Source: Microbacterium sp. 1S1
Lineage (GTDB): Bacteria; Actinomycetota; Actinomycetes; Actinomycetales; Microbacteriaceae
Assembly: GCF_008271365.1 (NCBI RefSeq)
Contig: NZ_CP043430.1
Span: 1,054,001-1,118,000 of the forward strand
Direction of reading: 5' to 3'
Length of the DNA: 64,000 nucleotides
Both the position numbers and the translations under genes were made by a program. This document shows, in pieces, positions 23,718-34,759 of this stretch; the first letter of the stretch is position 1; the number at the start of each line of letters is the position of its first letter. Below the pieces are notes generated by a model. The model had not been told where the DNA came from. It was given only the letters and a program-made list of their open reading frames with translations, and ran no database searches.

Positions 23718-26264
23718 TCAGCCGCGACGCCGCTCGCGGGAGCGCGGGGGCTCCACGGTGGGCACGGAGTCGGTGTGCACGCTGGGGTGATCCCGCTCCA
23801 GCGCCGCGCCCTCCATGTCGACGTTCGGAACGATGCGGTCGAGCCACGTCGGCAGCCACCAGGCCGAGCGTCCGAGCAGGTGCATGAGCGCGGGCATCAG
23901 CAGCATGCGCACCACGAAGGCATCGAGCAGCACGCCGAACGCGAGACCGAACCCGATGGAGCGGATGATGGTCGACTCCGAGAACACGAACCCGCCGAAC
24001 ACCGACACCATGATGAGGGCGGCGGCAATGACCACCGAGCGACCGGCACGGAAGCCCTGCGCCACGGCATCGCGCGCGGAGGCGCCGTGCACGTAGGCCT
24101 CCCGCATCCCCGACGCGAGGAAGAGCTGGTAGTCCATCGCGAGTCCGAACAGGATGCCGACGAGGATCACGGGCAGGAAGCTCAGGATCGGACCGGTGCT
24201 GTGCAGCCCGATCAGGTCGGCGCCCCAGCCCCACTGGAACACCGCGACGATGAGCCCGTACGTCGCGAACAGCGACAGGACGAACCCGCCCGTGGCGATG
24301 AGCGGCACGAGCAGTGAGCGGAACACGACGATCATGATGAGCAGCGACAGCCCCACGACGACCACGAGGTACAGCGGGAGAACGCTCGCCAGGGCCTCGG
24401 AGATGTCGATGTTCGTGGCGGCCTGCCCGGCGACGCCGAGGGTGATGTCGCCGTCGATCTCGGGGAGCGCCCGGAGGTCCTGCACGAGCTTCTCGGTGGA
24501 GGCACTGTTCGGCCCCTCGGCGGGGAGCACCTGGAAGGCGAGGAGCGTATTGTCGTCCGACGTCGCGATGGGGGCCACCGCGACCACGTCGTCCTGCTCC
24601 GCGATCTTCTCCGCCACGGTCACCTGTGTGGCCAGGAGGTCGTCGTCGCTCACGGCGTCGTCGAGGGTCGCGGTGACGAGGAGTGGCCCGTTCGCTCCTT
24701 CGCCGAACTGCTCGTCGACGGTCTGGAACGCGCGGTAGCTGGTGGAGTCGGCGGGCTCGCTCGATCCGTCCGGGAGGCCGAGGCGCATCGACATCGCGGG
24801 AATCGCGATCACGAGCAGCGCGACGACGCTGACGAGCGCGGTGACGACCGCGCGCAGCGTCGACATCCGGCGCACGGGCCTTCCCGCGGCGTGTTCCTGA
24901 CCGATCGTCGCCCGGGCCTTGCGGCCGAGCAGGCGGGTGCCGACGAGACCGAGGATCGCGGGGGCGAGGGTCACGGCCACGAGCACCGCGACGGCGACAC
25001 AGACCGCGCCCACCGTCCCCATGAGGCCGAGGAACGGCACACCCGTCACGTTGAGGGCGAGGAGCGCGACGATGACCGTGGTTCCCGCGAAGACCACTGC
25101 CGTGCCCGAGGTGCCGGTGGCGAGGCCGATGGACTCGCGCACGGGCGAGCCCGCCAGCAGCTGCTTGCGGTGCCGGTTCACGATGAAGAGGGAGTAGTCG
25201 ATGCCGACCGCGAGCCCCAGCATCACCCCGAGGACGGGGGTGACCGAGGCCATGTCGACGACACCGGAGAACGCGAGGGATGCCGTCACGCCGACGCCGA
25301 CGCCGACCACGGCCGTGACGATGGGCAGGGCCGCGCCGATCAGCGAGCCCAGCATCACGATGAGCACGACCGCGGCGAACGCGAGTCCGATGGCCTCGCC
25401 GACGCCGAAGATCTCGGGCACGCCCTGGGCGATGTCGGTGCCGAAGTCGACCGTGACGCCGTCGATCTCCGCGTCCTGGAAGTGGGCGATGGTGCTCTGC
25501 TTGACCTCCTCGGACAGTTCCAGGCGCGGGTCGACGAAGGAGACGTTGACGATCGCGGTGGAGCCGTCCTCCGACACGACGCCGATGCCGTCGGCGAGGT
25601 CGAGCAGAGTGGTGCCGAGCTCCAGTTGCTCCGCGTTGTCGGCGAGCTCGGCGCGGTTCGCGTCGATGGTGGCCTGCTGTGCGTCGAGCTGCGCGAGCTG
25701 GGCGTTCAGTTCCGCGAGCTGCGCATCGAGTGCGGCGGTCTGCTCGGGCGGCGCGCCGGCGGCCTCGGCCTGAGCCCGCGCGCCGTCGAGCTGAGTGATG
25801 CCGGCCTCGAGCTGGGCCCGGCCGTCGTCGAGCTGCGCCTGCCCGGCGTCGAGCTGGGCCCGCCCGCTCTCGAGCTGGGCCTGCCCGTCGGTCAGCTCCT
25901 TCGCCTGCTCGTCCTGCTGCCGCTGGGCGTCGAAGGGGTCGACGACCGAGGCGACACCGTCGAGCTCTTCCGCGCTCGCGGCGAGGTCGGAGATCGCCTG
26001 CTTCTGCTCGTCGGTGAAGGGCTCGCCGTCATCGGTCGTGTAGACGACGGTCCCGGTGCCGCCGGCGGTGTCGGGAAGCTTGTCGGCGAGCTGATCGGTG
26101 ACCTCGCCGGAGGCGGTGCCCGGAATGTCGAAGCTGTTGCTCAGCGTGCCGCCGAAAGTGAGGAAGGCGCCCACGCCGAGCCCGAGGATGAGCACCCAGG
26201 CGACCATCACCGTCCATGCTTTGCGCGCAGCGAAAGAACCCAGACGGAACAGCAGTGAAGCCAC
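23718..26264 (-). CDS. MMPL family transporter
   Basis: An 848-residue RND-type exporter with two six-helix halves: helix 1 near residue 10-35, a block near 270-440 and a second near 620-820. The periplasmic-side loop after helix 1 contains a run of QL-x2-G repeats (AQLESGRAQLDAGQAQLDDG and similar, about residues 110-215), predicted as an extended coiled coil. MMPL proteins export lipids or hydrophobic compounds. The start is GTG 26264, because AAGGAG lies five bases upstream. An in-frame ATG at 26291 lacks this. It is divergent from a TetR gene that probably represses it. Confidence 0.9.
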   Translation of the reverse strand: MASLLFRLGSFAARKAWTVMVAWVLILGLGVGAFLTFGGTLSNSFDIPGTASGEVTDQLADKLPDTAGGTGTVVYTTDDGEPFTDEQKQAISDLAASAEELDGVASVVDPFDAQRQQDEQAKELTDGQAQLESGRAQLDAGQAQLDDGRAQLEAGITQLDGARAQAEAAGAPPEQTAALDAQLAELNAQLAQLDAQQATIDANRAELADNAEQLELGTTLLDLADGIGVVSEDGSTAIVNVSFVDPRLELSEEVKQSTIAHFQDAEIDGVTVDFGTDIAQGVPEIFGVGEAIGLAFAAVVLIVMLGSLIGAALPIVTAVVGVGVGVTASLAFSGVVDMASVTPVLGVMLGLAVGIDYSLFIVNRHRKQLLAGSPVRESIGLATGTSGTAVVFAGTTVIVALLALNVTGVPFLGLMGTVGAVCVAVAVLVAVTLAPAILGLVGTRLLGRKARATIGQEHAAGRPVRRMSTLRAVVTALVSVVALLVIAIPAMSMRLGLPDGSSEPADSTSYRAFQTVDEQFGEGANGPLLVTATLDDAVSDDDLLATQVTVAEKIAEQDDVVAVAPIATSDDNTLLAFQVLPAEGPNSASTEKLVQDLRALPEIDGDITLGVAGQAATNIDISEALASVLPLYLVVVVGLSLLIMIVVFRSLLVPLIATGGFVLSLFATYGLIVAVFQWGWGADLIGLHSTGPILSFLPVILVGILFGLAMDYQLFLASGMREAYVHGASARDAVAQGFRAGRSVVIAAALIMVSVFGGFVFSESTIIRSIGFGLAFGVLLDAFVVRMLLMPALMHLLGRSAWWLPTWLDRIVPNVDMEGAALERDHPSVHTDSVPTVEPPRSRERRRG

Positions 26265-26276
26265 GTGATCTCCTTC

Positions 26277-26307
26277 AGACGAAAAGAGCATACGGCACGT
26301 CTCGTCT
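26277..26307. promoter_or_regulatory. Candidate operator between MMPL and TetR genes
   Basis: The 68-bp divergent gap holds AGACGA (26277-26282) and its inverse TCGTCT (26302-26307), separated by 19 bp. The position, overlapping the MMPL ribosome-binding region, suits a TetR repressor site. The arms are short, so this is tentative. Confidence 0.4.
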
Positions 26308-26332
26308 AGGGATCTGTGGCTATCCTGAACGC

Positions 26333-26905
26333 ATGGTGAACGAGCATCGCAGCGGCCCTGTGCGCAGCACCGCGGCCCGCGAGGCGATCCTCGACGCGAC
26401 GGCCCGTCTCTTCCACAATCAGGGGTACGACCGGCTCACGATCGAGGGCATCGCCAAGGAGGCCAAGGTCGGCAAGCAGACCATCTACCGCTGGTGGCCG
26501 TCGCGGGGCGCCCTCATCGGGGAGTGCCTGGCCGAGGGGCGTCTCATCCCCGTGGACTTCGTCGTCCCCGACACCGGAGACCTCTCCGCCGATGTCGAGA
26601 CCTGGCTGCGCAGTGTCCTGTCGATCCTCGAGAAGCCGCAGGGCGGGGTGCTGCTGCGCTCGCTCGTGGCCGCGGCCACGGAGGACGCCTCGGTCGGCGC
26701 GCACCTGGGGGAGAGCCTCGGGGTGGAGAAGTACCTGTCGGAGCGTCTCCGCGGCGGCATCCGCGACGGTCAGCTTCCGGACGACGCCCCGGTCGAGCAG
26801 CTCGGCCGGGCGATCCTCGGGGCCATCATCGTGGAGTCCCTCGGCCGCGAGGCCCACGATCCGGGCTCCGTCGTCGCGCTGACCCGGTATCTCTTCGCCC
26901 GCTGA
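26333..26905 (+). CDS. TetR/AcrR family regulator of the MMPL exporter
   Basis: A 190-residue regulator. The helix-turn-helix spans LTIEGIAKEAKVGKQTIYRW near residues 37-56, followed by WPSRGALIGE and a helical ligand domain of the TetR_C type. It is divergent from the MMPL gene with a short shared promoter region, the standard layout for local control. The ATG at 26333 fits family length. Confidence 0.88.
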   Translation: MVNEHRSGPVRSTAAREAILDATARLFHNQGYDRLTIEGIAKEAKVGKQTIYRWWPSRGALIGECLAEGRLIPVDFVVPDTGDLSADVETWLRSVLSILEKPQGGVLLRSLVAAATEDASVGAHLGESLGVEKYLSERLRGGIRDGQLPDDAPVEQLGRAILGAIIVESLGREAHDPGSVVALTRYLFAR

Positions 26906-26908
26906 GGT

Positions 26909-26970
26909 CGCGGATCCGCACGAGGTCGCACGGATTCATGGAATCCCTGCGACACGGGTGCGAATCCGCG
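26909..26970. repeat. Long two-part hairpin after the TetR gene
   Basis: Outer arms CGCGGATCCGCAC and GTGCGAATCCGCG (12 of 13 pair) enclose inner arms GTCGCACGGATTC and GAATCCCTGCGAC (12 of 13 pair) around an ATG loop. It sits 4 bp after the TetR stop and just before the end of the convergent small membrane gene, so it may end both transcripts. There is no T tract. Confidence 0.7.
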
Positions 26971-26983
26971 ATGCCGCGCCGGA

Positions 26984-27123
26984 TCAGCCGAGGAGAAGCG
27001 TGAGCACCGTCGCGCCACCGCCACCGAGGATCAGAGCCACGATGACGGTCCACGCGACGATGCGGATGCGTCGGTTGCGCTTCTCGCCGAGATCGCCGTA
27101 GTCCTCGCTGAGGCCGTCGCCGC

Positions 27124-27127
<4 letters not shown>
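26984..27127 (-). CDS. 47-residue single-pass membrane protein coupled to purL
   Basis: A short frame encodes a hydrophilic N-terminus ([20 protein letters not shown]) followed by one hydrophobic helix ([16 protein letters not shown] and on to the end). Its ATG overlaps the purL TGA by 4 bp, which strongly supports translation. Size and layout resemble small actinobacterial membrane proteins of unknown role. No family was recognised. Confidence 0.7.
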
Positions 27128-29454
<2,327 letters not shown>

Positions 29455-29527
29455 GCGCACTCCAAAGGAAGGGGCCGGCGGGGCGTCTTCAGTCTACCGG
29501 CGCCTTCCCCGGCTCCGGCGTCGCAGC

Positions 29528-30478
29528 TCACGGCAGGGATCGCGCGGTCTCCAGGCGGGCGGCGAGGACCCCCGCCGCGATGCGCAGCGCCTCCGGACCG
29601 AGGATCGTGAACGGGACGTCGAAGCGAGCGACCGCGGCGAGTACACCCGTCCAGGACCACGACCCGACGGTGAGCCGACAGGAGTCCGCGGTCAGGGGCT
29701 CGAGGGTGCCGTCCCCCACCCAGGGTGCGACCTCCCGTGCCGGCAGCGGCAGTTCGACCTCGCCGACGCAGGGCCAGCGGTCTTCCGTGGTCGCCCCCTT
29801 CGCTCGGGCCGCCAGAAAGGTGACGGCATCGGACGCGGGGAGCGGGCGCGGCGCGAACGCCGGGCCGGTCGGCGCCTTCGGCCGCATCCGGTCGAGGCGG
29901 AAGGTGCGCCAGTCATCCGCCTCCTGATCCCAGGCGAGGAGATACCAGCGGCCCTCCCTCGCGACGACCGCGTGCGGTTCCGTGCGCCGGGGCGGGCGAT
30001 CGGTCGTGTCGCCATAGTCGAAGCGCAGGACCTGGCGGTCGCGGACCGCTGTGCTCGCGGCTTCCAGGACCGCCGGGTCGACGAGGAGCTCGGTCGGTGC
30101 CCCCGCGAACCGGATACCGTCCACCCGGTGCCGGAGGGGGGAGGGCATCACCTGGCGCACCGTCGCGAGGGCGCGCTCCGCATCCTCCGCGATGTCGATG
30201 CCGCCCGCTCTGGCGCTCTGCAACGCGACCGCGACCGCGACCGCCTGCCCGTCGTCGAACAGGAGGGGCGGGAGCTCCGACCCGGCCTCCATGCGATACC
30301 CGCCGTACGGCCCCTTGCTCGCGGCGATCCGGTATCCGAGCCCCCGCAGGCGGTCGACATCCCGCCGCACGGTGCGGGTGGTCACCCCGAGACGGTCGGC
30401 CAGGGTCTGCCCCGGCCAGTCGCGTCTGGCCTGCAGCAGCGACAGCAGGGAGAGCATGCGTGCGGACGTTCCGGCCAT
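29528..30478 (-). CDS. WYL-domain transcriptional regulator
   Basis: A 316-residue protein. An N-terminal DeoR-like helix-turn-helix (TLADRLGVTTRTVRRDVDRL near residues 25-44) is followed by a WYL domain with GRWYLLAWDQEADDWRTFRLDRM near 176-198, the ligand-sensing part, and a C-terminal extension. Such proteins often sense DNA or nucleotides or a small ligand. It is divergent from the PhnB-like gene and may regulate it. Confidence 0.86.
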   Translation of the reverse strand: MAGTSARMLSLLSLLQARRDWPGQTLADRLGVTTRTVRRDVDRLRGLGYRIAASKGPYGGYRMEAGSELPPLLFDDGQAVAVAVALQSARAGGIDIAEDAERALATVRQVMPSPLRHRVDGIRFAGAPTELLVDPAVLEAASTAVRDRQVLRFDYGDTTDRPPRRTEPHAVVAREGRWYLLAWDQEADDWRTFRLDRMRPKAPTGPAFAPRPLPASDAVTFLAARAKGATTEDRWPCVGEVELPLPAREVAPWVGDGTLEPLTADSCRLTVGSWSWTGVLAAVARFDVPFTILGPEALRIAAGVLAARLETARSLP

Positions 30479-30578
30479 AGGTCCATTGTGCGGCGAGAAG
30501 AGGACAAGAACCGACCGCTACGCCTGTGATCGTGGAGGACACGCGGACCGAGAGTCGGGACGCTGAACGGAGGACACC

Positions 30579-31025
30579 ATGACCATCACCACGACCACGC
30601 ACCTGAACTTCCGCGGCACGGCCCGGCAGGCGCTCGACTTCTACCGCTCGGTCTTCGGCGGCACGGTCACCGTCGCCACGTACGGGCAGTTCGGCATGCC
30701 GGAAGGAGTTCCCGGCTTCGACAAGGTCGTCTTCGGGCAGGTGGACGGCCCCGTGCGGCTGATGGCGTACGACATCCCCGGCTCGGACGACGCCGCCTCC
30801 GCCGCGACCGCCGGCACGACCACCCGGGAGAACGGGATGACGATCACGGACCGCTCTTTCTTCCAGTCACTGCGGGCGGACTCGCTCGCGGAGCTCCAGC
30901 CCGTCTGGGACGCCCTCGCCGAGGGGGCGACCGTGATCGAGCCTCTTGCCGCGTCGGCCTGGTCGGCCGGCTTCGGCATGCTCACCGATCGCTTCGGCGT
31001 GACCTGGGTGCTCGACGTGGCCTGA
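30579..31025 (+). CDS. PhnB-like VOC-superfamily protein
   Basis: A 148-residue protein of the glyoxalase/bleomycin-resistance fold. It starts with TTTHLNFRGTARQALDFYRSVFGG, the PhnB-like signature, and later has VIEPLAASAWSAGFGMLTDRFGVTWVLD. GGAGG precedes the ATG. Members of this group usually have no proven enzymatic role. The divergent WYL regulator suggests ligand-controlled expression. Confidence 0.83.
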   Translation: MTITTTTHLNFRGTARQALDFYRSVFGGTVTVATYGQFGMPEGVPGFDKVVFGQVDGPVRLMAYDIPGSDDAASAATAGTTTRENGMTITDRSFFQSLRADSLAELQPVWDALAEGATVIEPLAASAWSAGFGMLTDRFGVTWVLDVA

Positions 31026-31057
31026 CCCGTCGTCGTCGTCGTCGAGCGTCGACCCGG

Positions 31058-31120
31058 CCCCTTGCGGGCGTCCCGGCCCGTTGCGATCGTCCGCAGGGGG
31101 CCGGGACGCCCGCAACGGGG
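31058..31120. terminator. GC-rich hairpin after PhnB-like gene
   Basis: CCCCTTGCGGGCGTCCCGGC (from 31058) pairs with the complementary stretch GCCGGGACGCCCGCAACGGGG (ending 31120), giving a long imperfect stem around a 16-bp loop. It lies 33 bp after the stop codon. There is no T tract, so it may be an intergenic repeat with terminator function. Confidence 0.55.
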
Positions 31121-31212
31121 TGGCCCGTCGCGCGAGGTGTGCGACACGACGTGTCAAGGGCCTCTTCCGCGTCGGTGGGCTCCCGTAGAAAGGAGGAGAC
31201 GAAAGGCAGGGC

Positions 31213-31440
31213 ATGGCCGCAGGAGACATCGAGACGTTCTCGCGCAATGGCATCTGGTTCAACCGGATTCAGGGCGAGTCGCACACGCTGGGCAGCAGCT
31301 TCGAGTCGATGGAGGAGGCGGTGAAAGTGGGCCGTGGTGCGGCGACGGCGCGCCAGGTGCAGCACTTCGTTCGTACGGAGGAGGGGCCGTCCGACGACGT
31401 CGCCCCGAACGAGCCGCACCCGCGCGACCTCATGTGGTGA
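31213..31440 (+). CDS. Small DUF2188-like protein
   Basis: A 75-residue protein with GIWFNRIQGESHTLGSSF and then EEAVKVGRGAATARQVQHFV. The pattern of two beta strands, a helix with AVKVGR and another strand matches DUF2188, a domain of unknown function. The ATG at 31213 is used. It ends 7 bp before the BKACE-type gene, so the two are probably cotranscribed. Confidence 0.65.
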   Translation: MAAGDIETFSRNGIWFNRIQGESHTLGSSFESMEEAVKVGRGAATARQVQHFVRTEEGPSDDVAPNEPHPRDLMW

Positions 31441-31447
31441 GCCGCTG

Positions 31448-32171
31448 ATGATCCTGCAGGCCTGCGTGAACGGTGCCAGGGACGTCGCGGAGCATCCTTG
31501 GCTGAGCGCCGACGAGTCGGTGGTCGCGCAGGATGCCGCGGCCGCCGTCGACGCGGGTGCCACCGAACTCCACGTGCACCCGAAGGACGCCGCCGGACGG
31601 GACTCCCTCGCCCCCGCGGACGTGCAGCGGTGGCTCGGGGCCGTCCGAGCCGCGTGCCCGGGAGTCCTCGTGGGTGTGACGACCGGAGCCTGGGCCGAGC
31701 CCGATGTGGCGCGACGGCTCGAGTCCATCGAGGGCTGGACCGAGCTCCCCGACTACGCCTCCGTGAACTGGCATGAGGCCGGGGCCGACGAGGTCGCGGC
31801 GCTGCTGGGACGGCGCGGGGTCGGCGTCGAGGCGGGGATCTGGGATGCGGCCGGGCTCGAGGCGTGGCGAGTGTCGCCGGTCCGCGGGCAGTGCCTGCGC
31901 GTTCTCGTCGAGCTTCCCGCGGAGGCTGCCGACGTCGTCCGGCCGCACGCCGAGGGGCTGATCGCGCATGTGGCCCGAGAGGAGCCCGATCTGCCGATCC
32001 TCCTGCACGGTGAGGAGCTGTCGACCTGGCCCGCCCTCGACCTCGCCGCAGAGCTCGGGCTCGACACCCGGATCGGCCTGGAGGACACGCTGCTCCTCCC
32101 GGACGGAGCCCCCCGCCCCGAGCAACGCCGCCCTCGTCCGCGCCGCCCGCGCCCGCCTCCCCCACTCGTAG
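31448..32171 (+). CDS. BKACE-family (DUF849) beta-keto acid cleavage enzyme with apparent frameshift near 3' end
   Basis: The frame from ATG 31448 encodes a short BKACE-family protein: ATELHVHPKDAAGRD near residue 38 carries the metal-binding histidines, SVNWHEAGADE is near 107 and TRIGLEDTLLLPDG near 207. Family members cleave beta-keto acids with acetyl-CoA. The run of six C at 32109-32114 shifts the frame. With one C fewer the protein would end PSNAALVRAARARLPHS at 32171 (240 residues). As written, the frame runs to 32413 through intergenic repeats. Either a sequencing or assembly indel or a real mutation explains this. Confidence 0.75.
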
Positions 32172-32220
32172 CCCCCGCTCCGCCCCGCCCCGCGTCGCCC
32201 CCTTGCCCCCCGTGCCCCCC

Positions 32221-32530
32221 GTGCGGGTTCAAAAACGCACTTCCATACGTGGGTTCCGGCCCGTTTTCGCACTCCCGATCCTCGGCCGGGCCCCGACCTC
32301 TTCCGTGCGGGTTCAGAAACGTCCCCGCACTCGCCTCCCCGGGGACGTTTTCGCACTCGCAGCACCGGACACCCTCGCCGCCGCATCGCGTGCGGGTGCA
32401 GGAACGCGCCTGATCTCGCCTCACCGGGGACGTTTTTCGCACTCGCAGCACCGAGCACCCTCACCGCCGCGTTGTGTGCGGGCGCAGAAACGCCCCGGAG
32501 CTCGCCTCACCCGGCACGTTTTCGCACTCC
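32221..32530. repeat. Four tandem copies of an about 85-bp hairpin repeat
   Basis: Copies begin at 32221, 32305, 32390 and 32476 with GTGCGGG, spaced 84, 85 and 86 bp. Each runs into AAACG and ends in ACGTTTTCGCACTC or a close variant. In the second copy GTTCAGAAACGTCCCC and GGGGACGTTTTCGCAC are inverted complements, so each unit can fold into a hairpin. The array fills the gap between two convergent genes and has no coding content. It resembles REP/BIME-type arrays. Confidence 0.85.
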
Positions 32531-32610
32531 GCACCCGCGGGACGGCGGGACGGCCCGGACGGCGGGACGGCCCGGGAGGGCGGGACGGCCCGGAGGGCGG
32601 GCGGGAAGGG
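32531..32610. repeat. GGGACGGC short-repeat tract
   Basis: Just after the hairpin array, GGGACGGC and GGGACGGCCCGG recur about five times with small variations, degrading to GGGCGGGCGGG. This low-complexity tract is a likely site of slippage and ends about 14 bp before the VOC gene stop. Confidence 0.7.
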
Positions 32611-32623
32611 GCGCGGGGCGGAC

Positions 32624-33001
32624 TCATCCGGCGTTCCACCCGGGCCATTCCGGGCGGTCCACGACGCAGAAGCGGTTGCCCTCGGGGTCTTCCATGATGA
32701 TGTAGTCGGCGTGGTCGGGGCGGCCGTCCCACTGCACCTCCCGCGCTCCCAGGCCCGCGAGTCGCTGTACCTCCGCGGCCTGGTCCTCCGCGTAGATGTC
32801 CAGGTGGATCCGTGGCGGCAGCACGCGCTCCGAGTGGTGGGCGTCGAGCGCGATGCACGGTGCGTCGGCGTCGCGGGGTTTCAGCACGACCCAGTCGTCC
32901 TCCGCAGGGTCTCGTTCGACGTAGTCGAGAGCGGCCTTCCAGAACGCGGTCTGGGCCGGGAGGTCGTTCACGCGGATCACGATCGACACGATCTTCAACA
33001 T
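32624..33001 (-). CDS. VOC-superfamily (glyoxalase-like) protein
   Basis: A 125-residue protein with two VOC half-motifs: VSIVIRVNDLPAQTAFWKAA at the start and IHLDIYAEDQAAEVQRLAGL near residue 64, then IIMEDPEGNRFCVVD near 102. This fold is shared by glyoxalases, dioxygenases and resistance proteins. The start ATG at 33001 fits the first strand of the domain. It shares a 58-bp gap with the WYL regulator upstream and may be controlled by it. Confidence 0.82.
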   Translation of the reverse strand: MLKIVSIVIRVNDLPAQTAFWKAALDYVERDPAEDDWVVLKPRDADAPCIALDAHHSERVLPPRIHLDIYAEDQAAEVQRLAGLGAREVQWDGRPDHADYIIMEDPEGNRFCVVDRPEWPGWNAG

Positions 33002-33059
33002 GCCGCGAGAATACGGCGGGGGTAGGTGCCCGCAGAGGGGCTTGCGGGGCCGCGGCGGA

Positions 33060-33764
33060 TCAGTGTCCGGAGCGGCCGAAGTCGCTCGCGAGCCACTCCT
33101 CGACCGACCCGAAGGGGAACTCCCGCGCCGCGAACGCCCCCGGCAGCGTCCGTACCTCCCGCATCCGATCGAGCCGGAACAGCCGCCAGTCGTCGCGATC
33201 GATGTCGAAGCCGACCACGTACCACTGCCCTCCGCGGAGGACATGGCGATGCGGCGCTATCACCCGTTCCGAGGTGCGATCGTGCTGGTCGGTGTAGGTG
33301 AAGGCGACGCGAGCACCCTGGGCGACCGCGTCGGCGAGTGTCCCGACCGCCGCCCACTCGGTGGGTGCCGACTCCGCGTGGAGGATCTGCGTGGAGAGCG
33401 CCGTCGCGGCGGCCCGTCGTCTGAGGCCAGGCGGGAGGACCTGCTCGATCTTCCCGCGGGCGACCGCGGCGGCCGGGTCCTCAGGGCTCCATGCTTCGAG
33501 GACGAGCAGTCCGGTGATGATCGCGGTGACGTCGTCGGAGTCCAGGAGCAACGGCGGGATGCGCGTCCCGGGGCGTAGGCGATAGACGGCGCCGGGGCCC
33601 GGCCGGGAGTGCACGTCATAGCCGAGGTCGCGCAACCGCTGCGCATCGCGGCGGACCGTCCGCGGGCTCACGGCGAGGCGGGAAGCGAGTTCGGGCACGC
33701 TCCACTCGCCGCCGGTCTGCAGCAGCGAAAGCAGCTGGATGGTGCGGTGCGAGGGCGCGTCCAC
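33060..33764 (-). CDS. WYL-domain transcriptional regulator, second copy
   Basis: A 234-residue protein. The helix-turn-helix ELASRLAVSPRTVRRDAQRL lies near residues 19-38, and the WYL domain is marked by GQWYVVGFDIDRDDWRLFRLD near 176-196. GTG 33764 is preferred. An ATG at 33806 would add 14 unconserved residues and reach into the divergent promoter. It is divergent from the NmrA-like gene and probably controls it. It is related to the regulator at 29528 but shorter at the C-terminus. Confidence 0.82.
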   Translation of the reverse strand: MDAPSHRTIQLLSLLQTGGEWSVPELASRLAVSPRTVRRDAQRLRDLGYDVHSRPGPGAVYRLRPGTRIPPLLLDSDDVTAIITGLLVLEAWSPEDPAAAVARGKIEQVLPPGLRRRAAATALSTQILHAESAPTEWAAVGTLADAVAQGARVAFTYTDQHDRTSERVIAPHRHVLRGGQWYVVGFDIDRDDWRLFRLDRMREVRTLPGAFAAREFPFGSVEEWLASDFGRSGH

Positions 33765-33846
33765 AGCTCCATCATCGCGCGAGATGCGGCCCGAATCAGG
33801 CCGCATCTGTCTCTAGCGTGGAGCGACAACGACCGAGAGGATCCTC

Positions 33847-34716
33847 ATGCGCATCGCTGTCACCACCCCCTACGGCCACGTCGGGCACCACCTCACCCGG
33901 ATGCTGATCCGCGCCGGCGTCCGCCCCGTACTGCTCGCCCGGGACCCTGATCGCATCGCCGCCGACCTGCGCCCGTATGTCGACGTCGTCCGGGCCGACT
34001 CGCAGGATGCCGAGGAGGTGACTGCAGCGACGCGGGGTGTCGATGCCCTGTACTGGGTGGACCCGTCGGTGTTCTCCGACGACCCGCTCGCCGACTACGC
34101 CCGTGCGACCGAGGCCCTGGTGCGGGCGGTTGAGGCCAACGGCATCGGGCGAGTGGTGTTCCAGAGCAGTGTCGGCGCGGAGAAGCGGCACGGAGTCGGC
34201 GAGATCGACGGCCTGGCGGCCACGGAGGTCGCGCTCGACGCCCTCGGCATCGACGTGACACATCTGCGCTGCGGTTATTTCTTCACCAACCTGCTGCTCG
34301 ACATCGAGTCGCTGCGGGCGGGGACGCTCGCCACCGTGCTGCCGCTCGAGTTCCGGATGCCGTGGGTGGCGCCGCGCGATATCGCGGAGGTCGCCGCGCT
34401 CGCGCTGCTGAACCGGGAGTGGAGGGGGCGGCGGGTGCAGGCCGTGCACGGACCCGCGGACGTGAGCTGGACCGAGGTCGCCGCGATCCTGACGCGCGAG
34501 CTCGGCCGAGAGGTGACCGTGCAGCGCATCGACGACGAGGAGATGCGTCAGGCGCTCCGCGCTGCGGGGATGCCCGAGGCGATGGCGGAGGCCGTGCTCG
34601 GGATGTCGACCGGACTCCGCGACGACTTCACGGCGGAGCAGCCGCGGTCCGTCCTCTCCACGACACCGACGACCCTCGAGGCGTGGGTGCGCGAAGAGCT
34701 CGTCGGACTGGTGTGA
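33847..34716 (+). CDS. NmrA-like NAD(P)-binding protein
   Basis: A 289-residue atypical short-chain fold protein. The N-terminus RIAVTTPYGHVGHHLTRMLI replaces the usual GxTGxxG with TPYGHVG. RPVLLARDPDRI follows, and VVFQSSVGAEKRHGVGEID near residue 98 lies where NmrA/TMR-like proteins have the sugar-binding region. These proteins either reduce quinone-like substrates or sense the NADP/NADPH ratio. It is divergent from a WYL regulator. Confidence 0.82.
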   Translation: MRIAVTTPYGHVGHHLTRMLIRAGVRPVLLARDPDRIAADLRPYVDVVRADSQDAEEVTAATRGVDALYWVDPSVFSDDPLADYARATEALVRAVEANGIGRVVFQSSVGAEKRHGVGEIDGLAATEVALDALGIDVTHLRCGYFFTNLLLDIESLRAGTLATVLPLEFRMPWVAPRDIAEVAALALLNREWRGRRVQAVHGPADVSWTEVAAILTRELGREVTVQRIDDEEMRQALRAAGMPEAMAEAVLGMSTGLRDDFTAEQPRSVLSTTPTTLEAWVREELVGLV

Positions 34717-34759
34717 CCGGCATCCTGCCGGAACCGACCCCGTCCGATATCGTGCGGCC

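Noticed and set aside
32172..32413. Extension of the BKACE reading frame considered as a real C-terminal domain
   Set aside because: It encodes proline- and arginine-rich sequence inside a hairpin-repeat array, and the expected natural C-terminus is present in the neighbouring frame.
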